The position numbers and the translations under genes are program-made. The notes below the pieces were generated by a model. It made no database searches. It had not been told where the DNA came from and saw only the letters and a list, made by a program, of their open reading frames with translations. Positions 9,278-17,112 of a stretch of 64,000 bases of DNA are shown in pieces. This stretch comes from OLB9 sp041392785 (GTDB lineage: Bacteria > Bacteroidota > Bacteroidia > Chitinophagales > Saprospiraceae), in assembly GCA_041392785.1 (NCBI GenBank), contig JAWKLK010000001.1:620001-684000 (forward strand), written 5' to 3'. Every line of letters begins with the position of its first letter. The first letter of the stretch is position 1.

Positions 9278-10252
9278 TCACTTTTGCGGCACCGCAGTAG
9301 TGTCCTTCACCGTTTTTTCTACTACTGTTGTATCTGTACCCGTTGGTGTTGTCTGGATAGGTTCATAAAGCTCACCTTCTGCTGCTTTCTGATTAGCTGG
9401 ATTAGTTCCTTGGAAGGTTAGTAAATAGCTAGCCACATTTTGCATTGCTTTTGGATTCAATTGAGACTTCCAAGAGATCATACCTTTTTCAGGTACTCCA
9501 TACTTTATAGTTTTGAATATATCATTGATACTTCCTCCATGAATCCAATATTTATCTGTCATATTTGGACCAACCAATCCTTCACCACTTTGTCCATGAC
9601 ACACTGCACAATTGGCTACATAAATCTCTTTACCTGCTGCCAATGATGCTTCGTCAGAAATCAAAGTTACATTGGTTTCATCAATAGCGTTTGCTTGAGT
9701 TGATAGAAATAATGCCTTCTGTTCTTCAGCAGCTTCCATAGCAGCAATATATTCTTGCTTCTGATTTGGCCCCTTACCAGTGATGTGATAATAAGCTATA
9801 TAACCTACTCCCCAAAAAATAGTACCATAAAACAACCATACCCACCAAGGTGGCAATGAATTATCCAATTCTCTTATACCATCATAATCATGTCCCAAAT
9901 CAATGTCTTGCTCTTTTTCCATTGGTTTAAGATTCCATAGACTGTCTGAGATATTCTGCCAAAGTGATTTGGATGTACTAAAATTTTCATCTTTTATAGC
10001 ATCGAGACCAAATTTTTCTGCCACTTTATACTTTTGTAATTCCAACATAGCATACACAAGATTGAGTGCAGCCAAAATTACGCCTATAAGCACCAGAACA
10101 GCCAATACCACCAAAATATTACTATATGTGATATTCAATAGGTTTTGAGATTGAGGTGGTGTAACGGCTTGCGCCGCAGCATCTTGCGCTGACAGATATA
10201 CACCTGTAGACATCAATGCTAAAAATATGCCAGCTGATTTATATATCTTCAT
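9278..10252 (-). CDS. ccoP: cbb3-type cytochrome c oxidase subunit III, mono-heme
   Basis: CcoP passes electrons from soluble cytochrome c to the catalytic subunit. The 324-residue protein has an N-terminal signal-like helix, a second membrane helix, and the CcoP N-terminal motif LDNSLPPWWVWLFYGTIFWG. A single cytochrome c domain follows, with C215-A-V-C-H219 and the distal methionine segment (MISWKSQL). Proteobacterial CcoP has two hemes; here only one CxxCH is present, which is the usual Bacteroidota form. The extended N-terminal membrane region and the threonine-rich tail (TTPTGTDTTVVEKTVKDTTA) are additions. It sits 18 bases after ccoQ. Confidence 0.93.
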   Translation of the reverse strand: MKIYKSAGIFLALMSTGVYLSAQDAAAQAVTPPQSQNLLNITYSNILVVLAVLVLIGVILAALNLVYAMLELQKYKVAEKFGLDAIKDENFSTSKSLWQNISDSLWNLKPMEKEQDIDLGHDYDGIRELDNSLPPWWVWLFYGTIFWGVGYIAYYHITGKGPNQKQEYIAAMEAAEEQKALFLSTQANAIDETNVTLISDEASLAAGKEIYVANCAVCHGQSGEGLVGPNMTDKYWIHGGSINDIFKTIKYGVPEKGMISWKSQLNPKAMQNVASYLLTFQGTNPANQKAAEGELYEPIQTTPTGTDTTVVEKTVKDTTAVPQK

Positions 10253-10270
10253 TTTGAATTTTTTTAAGAT

Positions 10271-10447
10271 TTAATTGATAATGGTTTCATCATCTTCGAG
10301 TGGTAGGCTTTGCATATGTTTCATAAGTGGATCATTTTTGCGCAACAGCATAAATATTGCAACAATAAATACCACAAAGAATGTAATTAATGCAAAAATT
10401 GCCATCCAATTATAAGAACCTGATTGTTCTAAGATGTATTTACCCAT
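10271..10447 (-). CDS. ccoQ: CcoQ-like small subunit of cbb3 oxidase
   Basis: Between ccoNO and ccoP, an ATG at 10445-10447 opens a 58-residue reading frame ending in TAA at 10271-10273. The peptide begins MGKYILEQSGSYNWMAIFAL, has one membrane helix, and then a charged tail (LLRKNDPLMKHMQSLPLEDD). Position, size and topology are those of CcoQ/FixQ, the small subunit that stabilises CcoP association. Gaps to both neighbours are 5 and 18 bases. Sequence conservation in this family is low, so the call rests mainly on context. Confidence 0.82.
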   Translation of the reverse strand: MGKYILEQSGSYNWMAIFALITFFVVFIVAIFMLLRKNDPLMKHMQSLPLEDDETIIN

Positions 10448-10452
10448 TTTAC

Positions 10453-12582
10453 TTAATTTTTTTGGTTTTCAACTTTAATATCTGTTCCCAATCGCTGCAA
10501 ATAGGCTATAAGTGCCACAATCTCTTTATTTTCAAGACCATCCATTTGAATTTTGTCTTTTGCAAGATTGTCTACCACTTTTTTCGCTTGTGCTTGCAAA
10601 TCGGCCAATGCCTTGTCAGAGTAACCATCTGGATAAGGTGCACCTAATGATTGGTGAACTTTTATTTTGGCTGCTGTATAAGATGTATTTAGGTCATCTT
10701 CAAATAGCCATGGATACTGAGGCATAATAGATCCTGGCGCCATAGATGTGGGATCATACATGTGATTGTAATGCCAACTATCAGGATATTTTCCACCTAC
10801 TCTATGCAAATCCGGACCTGTACGTTTACTACCCCATAAGAATGGTCTGTCGTAGATAAATTCACCAGATTTAGAATATTCACCATACCTTTCTGTCTCT
10901 GATCTAAATGGTCTTACCATTTGTGAGTGACAGTTTACACATCCCTCTCTAATGTAGATGTCTCTACCTTCTAATTCTAGTGGTGTATATGGCTTGATGG
11001 ACGCAATTTTTGGTACGTTCTTATCTATCATCATCATAGGTATGATCTCGACAATACCACCAATCAAAATCAGTACAGCACTTGCTATCAACATTTGAAT
11101 TGGTTTTCTTTCGATCCATTTGTGCCAATACTCATTCTTATGGGCAATGTGCACTTCCCTAGGAGCAGCTTGTGCTTCTTGATTAGCGATCAGTTTTCCA
11201 CTTGCAGCGGTTTTCATCAAGTTATATACCATGACGATTACACCCACAAAGTAAATAGTACCACCTATCGCTCTTATCATATACATCGGTAAGATTTGAG
11301 TTACTGTTTCTAGGAAGTTACCATATTGTAAAAAGCCATCAGGCGTAAATTGTTTCCACATCAAACTCTGTGTCCAACCAGCCCAATATAATGGAATTGC
11401 GTAAAATAAAATCCCTAATGTACCTATCCAGAAGTGGGTATTTGCAAGTTTAACAGAGTATAATTTTGTGCCATAAATTCTTGGTATCAACCAGTATAAC
11501 ATACCGAAAGTCAACATTCCATTCCATCCTAATGCTCCAATGTGTACGTGGCCAACAGTCCAGTCAGTATAGTGTGTGATGGCATTCAGAGATTTTACAG
11601 ATAAGAGTGGACCTTCTAATGTAGCCATACCATAAGCTGTTACTGCCACTACAAAGAATTTCAAAATAGGATCTGTCCTGACCTTGTCCCATACTCCTCT
11701 TAAAGTTAAAAGACCATTCAACATACCACCCCATGATGGTGCGATAAGCATGATGGAGAATACTGTACCCAAGGATTGAGCCCAATCAGGAAGAGATGTA
11801 TAGAGTAAGTGGTGTGGTCCTGCCCATATATAAATGAAAATCAAAGCCCAAAAGTGAATAATCGAAAGTTTATATGAATACACAGGACGATTTGCTGCTT
11901 TAGGCATAAAATAATACATCAAACCTAAGTACGGTGTTGTCAAGAAAAATGCCACAGCATTGTGACCATACCACCATTGTACTAATGCATCTTGCACACC
12001 AGAGAAAACATACACACTCTTAAACATGTGTACAGGCAATTGTATATTATTAAAGATATGCAACACAGTAACCGTAATCCATGTAGCTATATAAAACCAT
12101 ATAGCTACATATAAATGATTCTCTCGTCTTTTCAATAATGTACCAAACATATTGATACCAAAAACTACCCAAACCACAGCAATAGCAATATCAATAGGCC
12201 ACTCTAATTCTGCATATTCATGAGAACTCGTAAAACCCATAGGCAATGTGATAGCTGCTGCCAAGATAATCAATTGCCACCCCCAAAAGTGGAAATTTGA
12301 CAGGAAGTCGCTGTACATCCTCGTTTTTAGAAGCCTTTGTAGTGAATAGTAGACGCCTGTAAAAATACCATTTCCAACAAATGCAAAAATCACAGCATTC
12401 GTATGCAAAGGTCTTATACGTCCATACGTAACTTCTGCAATTCCTAAGTTCAGTGATGGAAAAACTAGCTGAAATGCTGCGGTAATCCCTACCAACATCC
12501 CAATGATTCCAAACACTACTGAGGCAATAGCAAAATTACGAACAATCTTGTTGTCATAACTAAATGTCTCCAGATTTGTCAT
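10453..12582 (-). CDS. ccoNO: Fused cbb3-type cytochrome c oxidase subunits I and II (CcoN-CcoO)
   Basis: This 709-residue protein is the catalytic core of the high-affinity cbb3 oxidase, reducing oxygen to water and pumping protons. The N-terminal part (about 1-470) is CcoN, with 12 membrane helices, the low-spin heme ligand region RPLHTNAVIFAFVGNG, the copper-B region WWYGHNAVAFFLT, the HH pair in AGPHHLLYTSL, and TVGHVHIGALGWNGM. The C-terminal part (about 495-709) is CcoO, with one membrane helix and a heme c site C548-V-N-C-H552 followed by SQMVRPFRSETERYG and the methionine ligand region SIMPQYPWL. The two subunits are separate in proteobacteria; the fusion is a recognised Bacteroidota arrangement. 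It sits second in the cco operon, after ccoS. Confidence 0.96.
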   Translation of the reverse strand: MTNLETFSYDNKIVRNFAIASVVFGIIGMLVGITAAFQLVFPSLNLGIAEVTYGRIRPLHTNAVIFAFVGNGIFTGVYYSLQRLLKTRMYSDFLSNFHFWGWQLIILAAAITLPMGFTSSHEYAELEWPIDIAIAVVWVVFGINMFGTLLKRRENHLYVAIWFYIATWITVTVLHIFNNIQLPVHMFKSVYVFSGVQDALVQWWYGHNAVAFFLTTPYLGLMYYFMPKAANRPVYSYKLSIIHFWALIFIYIWAGPHHLLYTSLPDWAQSLGTVFSIMLIAPSWGGMLNGLLTLRGVWDKVRTDPILKFFVVAVTAYGMATLEGPLLSVKSLNAITHYTDWTVGHVHIGALGWNGMLTFGMLYWLIPRIYGTKLYSVKLANTHFWIGTLGILFYAIPLYWAGWTQSLMWKQFTPDGFLQYGNFLETVTQILPMYMIRAIGGTIYFVGVIVMVYNLMKTAASGKLIANQEAQAAPREVHIAHKNEYWHKWIERKPIQMLIASAVLILIGGIVEIIPMMMIDKNVPKIASIKPYTPLELEGRDIYIREGCVNCHSQMVRPFRSETERYGEYSKSGEFIYDRPFLWGSKRTGPDLHRVGGKYPDSWHYNHMYDPTSMAPGSIMPQYPWLFEDDLNTSYTAAKIKVHQSLGAPYPDGYSDKALADLQAQAKKVVDNLAKDKIQMDGLENKEIVALIAYLQRLGTDIKVENQKN

Positions 12583-12615
12583 ACAATTTCTATTTAAATA
12601 AATGTTATAATTGGT

Positions 12616-12774
12616 TTAATCGTTCTCCTTTTTCATATCATCATCTAGTAAAATTCTGATGCTCGGTGTATATTCGTCATCATACTGCCCATTCCTAACA
12701 GCCCAGAAAAAAGCAATGAGAAACGCAATCGCTACTATTAAACTAATGATGATAAGATAAAAAATAATACCCAT
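12616..12774 (-). CDS. ccoS: cbb3 oxidase maturation protein CcoS
   Basis: An ATG at 12772-12774 starts a 52-residue frame ending at 12616. The peptide (MGIIFYLIIISLIVAIAFLI, then AFFWAVRNGQYDDEYTP) carries the diagnostic CcoS signature of one membrane helix followed by FxWAVRxGQYDD. CcoS is needed for insertion of heme and copper into the cbb3 catalytic subunit. It is the first gene of the operon, 33 bases ahead of ccoNO, whereas in many proteobacteria it comes last. Confidence 0.93.
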   Translation of the reverse strand: MGIIFYLIIISLIVAIAFLIAFFWAVRNGQYDDEYTPSIRILLDDDMKKEND

Positions 12775-12828
12775 AGGTACATGAATTTTGGCACAATGTC
12801 CAAATTATTATTTTACAATTTAATGACA

Positions 12829-12852
12829 TAAATCATACTTTTAAATGATTTA
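12829..12852. promoter_or_regulatory. 8-bp inverted repeat upstream of the cco operon
   Basis: TAAATCAT (12829-12836) and ATGATTTA (12845-12852) form a perfect inverted repeat with an 8-base spacer, 55 bases upstream of ccoS and 128 bases upstream of the divergent nitroreductase gene. It could be an operator for either gene. It is not a canonical FNR box, and palindromes arise easily in AT-rich DNA. Confidence 0.3.
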
Positions 12853-12979
12853 ATATAACAAATTCTATCGTATTGATATCTTGCGTCTTATATATTTAAT
12901 AAAAATGTTTCATTAGAAATTTTACAAAAATAAAACCTAAATCAACGAAATCAGTTATTAATGCACATTATTATTCAGA

Positions 12980-13711
12980 ATGAAAACAGTCATAGAAGCC
13001 ATTCAATCTAGACGATCAATTAGAAAATTTGATCAAAACAAGCCCATCGATCCCGAGACTGTGAAACATTGTATAGAGTTAGCCACATTAGCACCGAATA
13101 GCTCAAATTTACAACTTTGGGAATTTTACCATGTTGTCTCCCCAACCAAACTCAGGGACTTATCTGAGGCTTGTCTAAATCAGAGTGCAGCTAAAAGTGC
13201 TGCTCAAATGGTAGTAGTGGTAGTCAGAAAAGATTTGTTCAAAAAACGTGCTCAGTTTAATATCGATGCTTCAATAAAAGAGATCAAAAAGTCTTCACCA
13301 CCCGAAAAGGTTGATAAATATATCAAAAGGACCAAAAACTATTACTCCAGAGCCTTACCTTTTTTATATACTTATGGTTTTGGACTTTTAGGAATAGTGC
13401 GTGTGGTGATTGCTCAAATTACAGGGCTCTTCAGACCTATGTATCGCCAGGTTACTAACGCTGATATCAGGATTGTGGCACACAAGAGCGCAGCGTTGGC
13501 AGCACAAAACTTTATGTTATCCATGGATGGATATGGTTTGCATACATGTCCCATGGAAGGTTTCGATAGTCGTTTGATTAAAAAACATCTTAACTTGCCG
13601 TATCCTTCCGAAATAAATATGGTGATTGGATGCGGCATTCGTGATGAGAATAATCCATCGAATAGCGAAAGAATACGCGTTCCTTTTGATGATGTGTATT
13701 ATAAGGTTTAG
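12980..13711 (+). CDS. Nitroreductase family protein
   Basis: The 243-residue protein starts MKTVIEAIQSRRSIRKFDQN, the FMN-binding signature of the nitroreductase family (PF00881), with LAPNSSNLQLWEFYHV forming the second flavin contact. Members are FMN-dependent NAD(P)H oxidoreductases acting on nitroaromatics, quinones or enones; the substrate is not readable here. The C-terminal part (AALAAQNFMLSMDGYGLHTC, then PMEGF) is the standard second motif. It is divergent from the cco operon across a 205-base gap. The insert RALPFLYTYGFGLLGIVRVV is more hydrophobic than in small nitroreductases and may bind membrane or lipid-like substrates, which is speculation. Confidence 0.87.
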   Translation: MKTVIEAIQSRRSIRKFDQNKPIDPETVKHCIELATLAPNSSNLQLWEFYHVVSPTKLRDLSEACLNQSAAKSAAQMVVVVVRKDLFKKRAQFNIDASIKEIKKSSPPEKVDKYIKRTKNYYSRALPFLYTYGFGLLGIVRVVIAQITGLFRPMYRQVTNADIRIVAHKSAALAAQNFMLSMDGYGLHTCPMEGFDSRLIKKHLNLPYPSEINMVIGCGIRDENNPSNSERIRVPFDDVYYKV

Positions 13712-13779
13712 TTATCTCATTAATACAGAATCGTCATCAAACCCATATCGATAACAAATATATGAGTTTTCCTTGCCTT

Positions 13780-14094
13780 CTAATTGGTATATTTAGCCAC
13801 ATTTTCCCAAGGGCCACCATTTACTACATTGGTAATGCCATGAGATTCTAATATCGATTTGGCTTGTCCACTTCTAGCACCTGATCTACAGAAGACTACG
13901 ATATTGTCCTTGCCTTTAAACTTAGAAAGATTGGCATCCAGCCTATCCAATGGAATGTTTATAGATCCCTTTGGGTGGCCTTGGTTGAACTCCATTGGTG
14001 AGCGTACATCTACAAGAAACGGTTTGCTGTTCATGACCTCTGCCAAGTCAGTCTGTTCACCACCACCAAAAAGCATTTTGAATATATCTAACAT
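13780..14094 (-). CDS. Rhodanese-like domain protein
   Basis: From the ATG at 14092-14094 this is a single rhodanese domain of 104 residues. It carries LVDVRSPMEFNQGHPKGSIN at the N-terminal half and the active-site loop VVFCRSGARSGQA, where the cysteine carries the persulfide. It probably moves sulfur or handles thiol redox in the cytoplasm. A TACATTTG element at 14113-14120 lies directly upstream and would exclude the TTG seven codons earlier as a start. It is convergent with the nitroreductase gene. Confidence 0.9.
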   Translation of the reverse strand: MLDIFKMLFGGGEQTDLAEVMNSKPFLVDVRSPMEFNQGHPKGSINIPLDRLDANLSKFKGKDNIVVFCRSGARSGQAKSILESHGITNVVNGGPWENVAKYTN

Positions 14095-14112
14095 ATTTTG
14101 ATTTTTATCCCA

Positions 14113-14120
14113 CAAATGTA
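14113..14120 (-). promoter_or_regulatory. Promoter -7 element TACATTTG for the rhodanese gene
   Basis: An exact TAnnTTTG match on the minus strand, 19 bases before the ATG at 14094. It implies a very short leader. No TTTG was seen at -33. Confidence 0.38.
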
Positions 14121-14160
14121 ATGGTGTAAATATGTTTGAGAGGTAACTATGGTTACACTT

Positions 14161-15015
14161 TTATGTTGTGGATATTTGCATTTTTGGCCGTGTATGTAGG
14201 ATGCGGTATACTAAAGCTCCTAGTATTATGGCGCCACCAATAAGTGCAAAGAAGCCAGGTTTCTCACCATATCCTATAAATACCCATATAGGATTTAGGA
14301 TAGGTTCAAGCATTGCAATGAGAGAACTTTCTACCGCAGTGAGGTATTTCTGCCCGTAAACAATGAAAGCATAACCAAGCCCAATTTGGAAAATTCCAAG
14401 TATCATAAGATAATTATTTTCCATAACTGTTGGCAATGGATTTTTTATAAACCAAGGTAGAGTAATGATACATACCAGAATATTTCCTAATAAGATTGCA
14501 CCAGGATGGTAATCAGGGTGATTCATCTTCTGAGATATAAATAATCCCGCAAGTATAAAACCACTCAAAACCGCCAATCCTACGCCCAACCAACTATCCG
14601 GTTTTGTAAACTGATCCACAAAAAACAAACACATCCCTAACATACTTATGACCACGGTCAGGATGTTCAATCTGGTTAATTTAGTGCGCAAAATATATGG
14701 CTCCAATATTAAAATTATGGCTGGTGCCAGGTACTGTAAGAAAATAGCGTTGGCAGCTGTGGTGAGTTTTGTAGCTACAACAAAACTAATGAGTAAAGGG
14801 GCATAAAATGCCGCCGTTATCCAAGATTTTTTATTAAACTTAAAAAGTTTTCCTCTGAAAATGACAACAAATATTATAGCTGCATAAAAGCTCCTGTAAA
14901 ATAGTATAGTAAATGAATCTTGTGGTAATATCTTAATAAAAAGGCCTCCAATAGACCAAAAAACTGCAGCAAGAATAGTAGCGACTATTGCCTTGGAATG
15001 TTGATCAAATTGCAC
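14161..15015 (-). CDS. EamA/DMT superfamily membrane transporter
   Basis: The 284-residue protein has ten predicted membrane helices arranged as two EamA repeats, the drug/metabolite transporter fold. Conserved pieces include ILAAVFWSIGGLFIKILP in the first helix, FYRSFYAAIIF in the second, and AVESSLIAMLEPILNPIWVF in the second repeat. Such proteins export amino acids, purines or other metabolites; the substrate is unknown. The start is GTG at 15013-15015, overlapping the end of pheS by 11 bases; no ATG is available nearby. Translation is probably coupled to pheS. Confidence 0.85.
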   Translation of the reverse strand: MQFDQHSKAIVATILAAVFWSIGGLFIKILPQDSFTILFYRSFYAAIIFVVIFRGKLFKFNKKSWITAAFYAPLLISFVVATKLTTAANAIFLQYLAPAIILILEPYILRTKLTRLNILTVVISMLGMCLFFVDQFTKPDSWLGVGLAVLSGFILAGLFISQKMNHPDYHPGAILLGNILVCIITLPWFIKNPLPTVMENNYLMILGIFQIGLGYAFIVYGQKYLTAVESSLIAMLEPILNPIWVFIGYGEKPGFFALIGGAIILGALVYRILHTRPKMQISTT

Positions 15016-16042
15016 CTTGGAATTGGTTTAAAAATCTGACATCATTTTCAAAAAACTGCCTAATATCCGTTATTTTGTATTGCAACATAGCTTGCCTTTC
15101 TATTCCCATTCCAAATGCAAATCCACTGTAAACTTCAGGGTCTATTCCACAATTTTCCAATACATTAGGGTCAACCATTCCACATCCCAAAATTTCCAAC
15201 CAACCTGTACCTTTTGTGATACGATAATCATCATCATTCTTTAATCCCCAATACACATCCATCTCGGCACTTGGCTCAGTGAAAGGGAAAAAACTAGGTC
15301 TTAGTCTAATTTGTGTATCTTTTCCATACATTTCCCTCGCAAAATACAATAAGGTCTGTTTCAAATCAGTAAAAGCCACGCCCTTATCAATGTAAAGTCC
15401 TTCTACTTGATGAAACTGACAATGAGATCTCGATGAAATTGTTTCGTTGCGATATACTCTGCCGGGTGCAATAATACGAATTGGTGGTTTTTGTGTGGTC
15501 ATTATCCTAGCCTGTACAGAGCTGGTATGCGTACGCAACAAATACTCTACAGAGTCCTTGAGATAAAATGTGTCTTGCATATCTCTCGCAGGGTGGTCAT
15601 CTGGTGTGTTCATTGCGGTAAAATTATACCAATCGGTTTCTATCTCCCTCTCCTCCGCTACCACAAATCCAATTCTTTCAAAAATATTTATAATGCGATT
15701 GAGCATGATGGAGATTGGGTGTCTCGACCCTACGTTGGATGGCTTGGCAGGCGCTGTCAAATCTATATCAATCGAAACATTACTTTCGCTTTCTGCTTCC
15801 AGTTTTTCTTTTAGTTCGTTATAAATGGTCTCAGCTTTAAGTTTAAGATCATTCAATAATTGTCCAAACTCTTTTTTTCTTTCATTTTCAACATTTTTAA
15901 TTTCTCCAAACAATGCCTTAATGTCATTTTTAGATCCCAAATAAGCAATTCTAAACTGTTCTAGTTGCGCTAAGGTAGTTGGGTTTTCTGCCGAAATTTT
16001 AGCTGATATGGACTCTATCTGTTCAAATGGATTCTTTGACAT
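15005..16042 (-). CDS. pheS: Phenylalanyl-tRNA synthetase alpha subunit
   Basis: PheS, with PheT, charges tRNA-Phe. The 345-residue length is standard. The N-terminal coiled coil (about 1-90), which binds tRNA, is followed by the class II catalytic core with GSRHPIS, the motif-2 region RTHTSSVQARIM and VYRNETISSRSHCQFHQVEG, and the motif-3 region GFAFGMGIERQAML. Also visible is SFFPFTEPSAEMDVYWG. pheT is not adjacent, as in other Bacteroidota. The gene overlaps the EamA transporter gene downstream. Confidence 0.97.
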   Translation of the reverse strand: MSKNPFEQIESISAKISAENPTTLAQLEQFRIAYLGSKNDIKALFGEIKNVENERKKEFGQLLNDLKLKAETIYNELKEKLEAESESNVSIDIDLTAPAKPSNVGSRHPISIMLNRIINIFERIGFVVAEEREIETDWYNFTAMNTPDDHPARDMQDTFYLKDSVEYLLRTHTSSVQARIMTTQKPPIRIIAPGRVYRNETISSRSHCQFHQVEGLYIDKGVAFTDLKQTLLYFAREMYGKDTQIRLRPSFFPFTEPSAEMDVYWGLKNDDDYRITKGTGWLEILGCGMVDPNVLENCGIDPEVYSGFAFGMGIERQAMLQYKITDIRQFFENDVRFLNQFQGAI

Positions 16043-16121
16043 GATACTTTTGATTTAAAAACGTGTAAAGGTAGAAATTTTGGAAGGATTTTAACTAAAG
16101 TTTTATTTTCATAAATGAAAT

Positions 16122-16565
16122 TCATTCGCCACTCTGACTCAAATCCCAGTTATTGCCTGTTTTATACACTGTCCCTTTAAATAAACCTACTAATTCCCCT
16201 CCTTGATTTTTTACTTCCACTTCGTAGATAGCAAACCTTCTAGATTTGTGCTTTTCTATAGTGACTGCATGCAAAACATCACCAATATTGACCTTACGAA
16301 CATGGGATATTTGTGTCTCAATTGATAAAGCTTGCTCACCATAACTATTGGAGGCAAATGCTAAAGCGCTATCTGCAAAAGCGTATATTATACCGCCGTG
16401 GCTGATGCCAAATCCATTGGTCATATCCTTGCGAACTGTCATTGATAGAGCGCAATATCCTTCCTTCACATCCAAAATCTCGATACCAAGCCATTGGGAA
16501 AAGGCATCATTTTGGTACATAAGGCTCTGCACTATTTGCCTTGCAATGTCAGTTGTCTTCTCCAT
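16122..16565 (-). CDS. PaaI-type hotdog-fold acyl-CoA thioesterase
   Basis: From the ATG at 16563-16565 the protein has 147 residues. It shows the PaaI hotdog motif NGFGISHGGIIYAFADSALA, where the G-x-x-H-G-G stretch and the following aspartate are the catalytic region. PaaI hydrolyses phenylacetyl-CoA-type thioesters, but no phenylacetate pathway gene is in the window, so the substrate is open. The chosen start overlaps the 3-prime end of hpt by 17 bases; an earlier start would extend the overlap to about 70 bases. Confidence 0.87.
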   Translation of the reverse strand: MEKTTDIARQIVQSLMYQNDAFSQWLGIEILDVKEGYCALSMTVRKDMTNGFGISHGGIIYAFADSALAFASNSYGEQALSIETQISHVRKVNIGDVLHAVTIEKHKSRRFAIYEVEVKNQGGELVGLFKGTVYKTGNNWDLSQSGE

Positions 16566-17112
16566 ACAGTTGATAAATGTCCTTAAAGTTGCGCCCTTGA
16601 CCATTGTAGTCAAGGCCATAGCCTACTACAAATTTATTTGGAATAACAAACCCCGGAAAATCAGTTTTTATGTCTACTTTATGCGCCTCAGGTTTAATCA
16701 AAATTGCTGATAAGGCGATAGATTTAGGTCCCATTTCTTCACAAATCGGAATAAATTCTGCCATAGTTGTACCCGTATCGATGATGTCTTCTATGATGAC
16801 CACATGTCGATTGGATAATTCTAAACCTGGTGGCATATATACGTCTATCTTTCCCGAGCTTTGTGTACCATGATAGGATTTAATCCTGACAAAACTTAGT
16901 TCGCAGGGAAAATCAAACTGTCTAATCAAATCTGCTGCAAAAATAAAGGCTCCATTCATGACTACTAAAAATACAGGATTCTTGTCCCGATAGGTCATCG
17001 AAATCTCTGCCGCTATGTCGCGAACTTTAGACTGTATTTCTGATTCCGAAATATACTGACTAAACCGTAAATCGTCTATGCTGATGATGTTTGTTATGGT
17101 GTTTTGTGACAT
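16549..17112 (-). CDS. hpt: Hypoxanthine phosphoribosyltransferase
   Basis: This enzyme salvages hypoxanthine and guanine with PRPP to form IMP and GMP. The 187 residues carry the PRPP-binding signature VVIIEDIIDTGTTMAEF, the flexible-loop region SFVRIKSYHGTQSSGK, and the C-terminal purine contact FVVGYGLDYNGQGRN. The length is typical. Its ATG shares one base with the stop codon of the M28 peptidase gene (TAATG), so the two are translationally coupled. Confidence 0.95.
   Translation of the reverse strand: MSQNTITNIISIDDLRFSQYISESEIQSKVRDIAAEISMTYRDKNPVFLVVMNGAFIFAADLIRQFDFPCELSFVRIKSYHGTQSSGKIDVYMPPGLELSNRHVVIIEDIIDTGTTMAEFIPICEEMGPKSIALSAILIKPEAHKVDIKTDFPGFVIPNKFVVGYGLDYNGQGRNFKDIYQLYGEDN

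Noticed and set aside
12775..12979. FNR box (TTGAT-N4-ATCAA) for the cco operon
   Set aside because: No such sequence exists in the gap; only a different 8-bp inverted repeat was found.
15491..15814. Overlapping plus-strand ORFs opposite pheS
   Set aside because: pheS has all class II synthetase motifs; the opposite frames have no recognisable domain.
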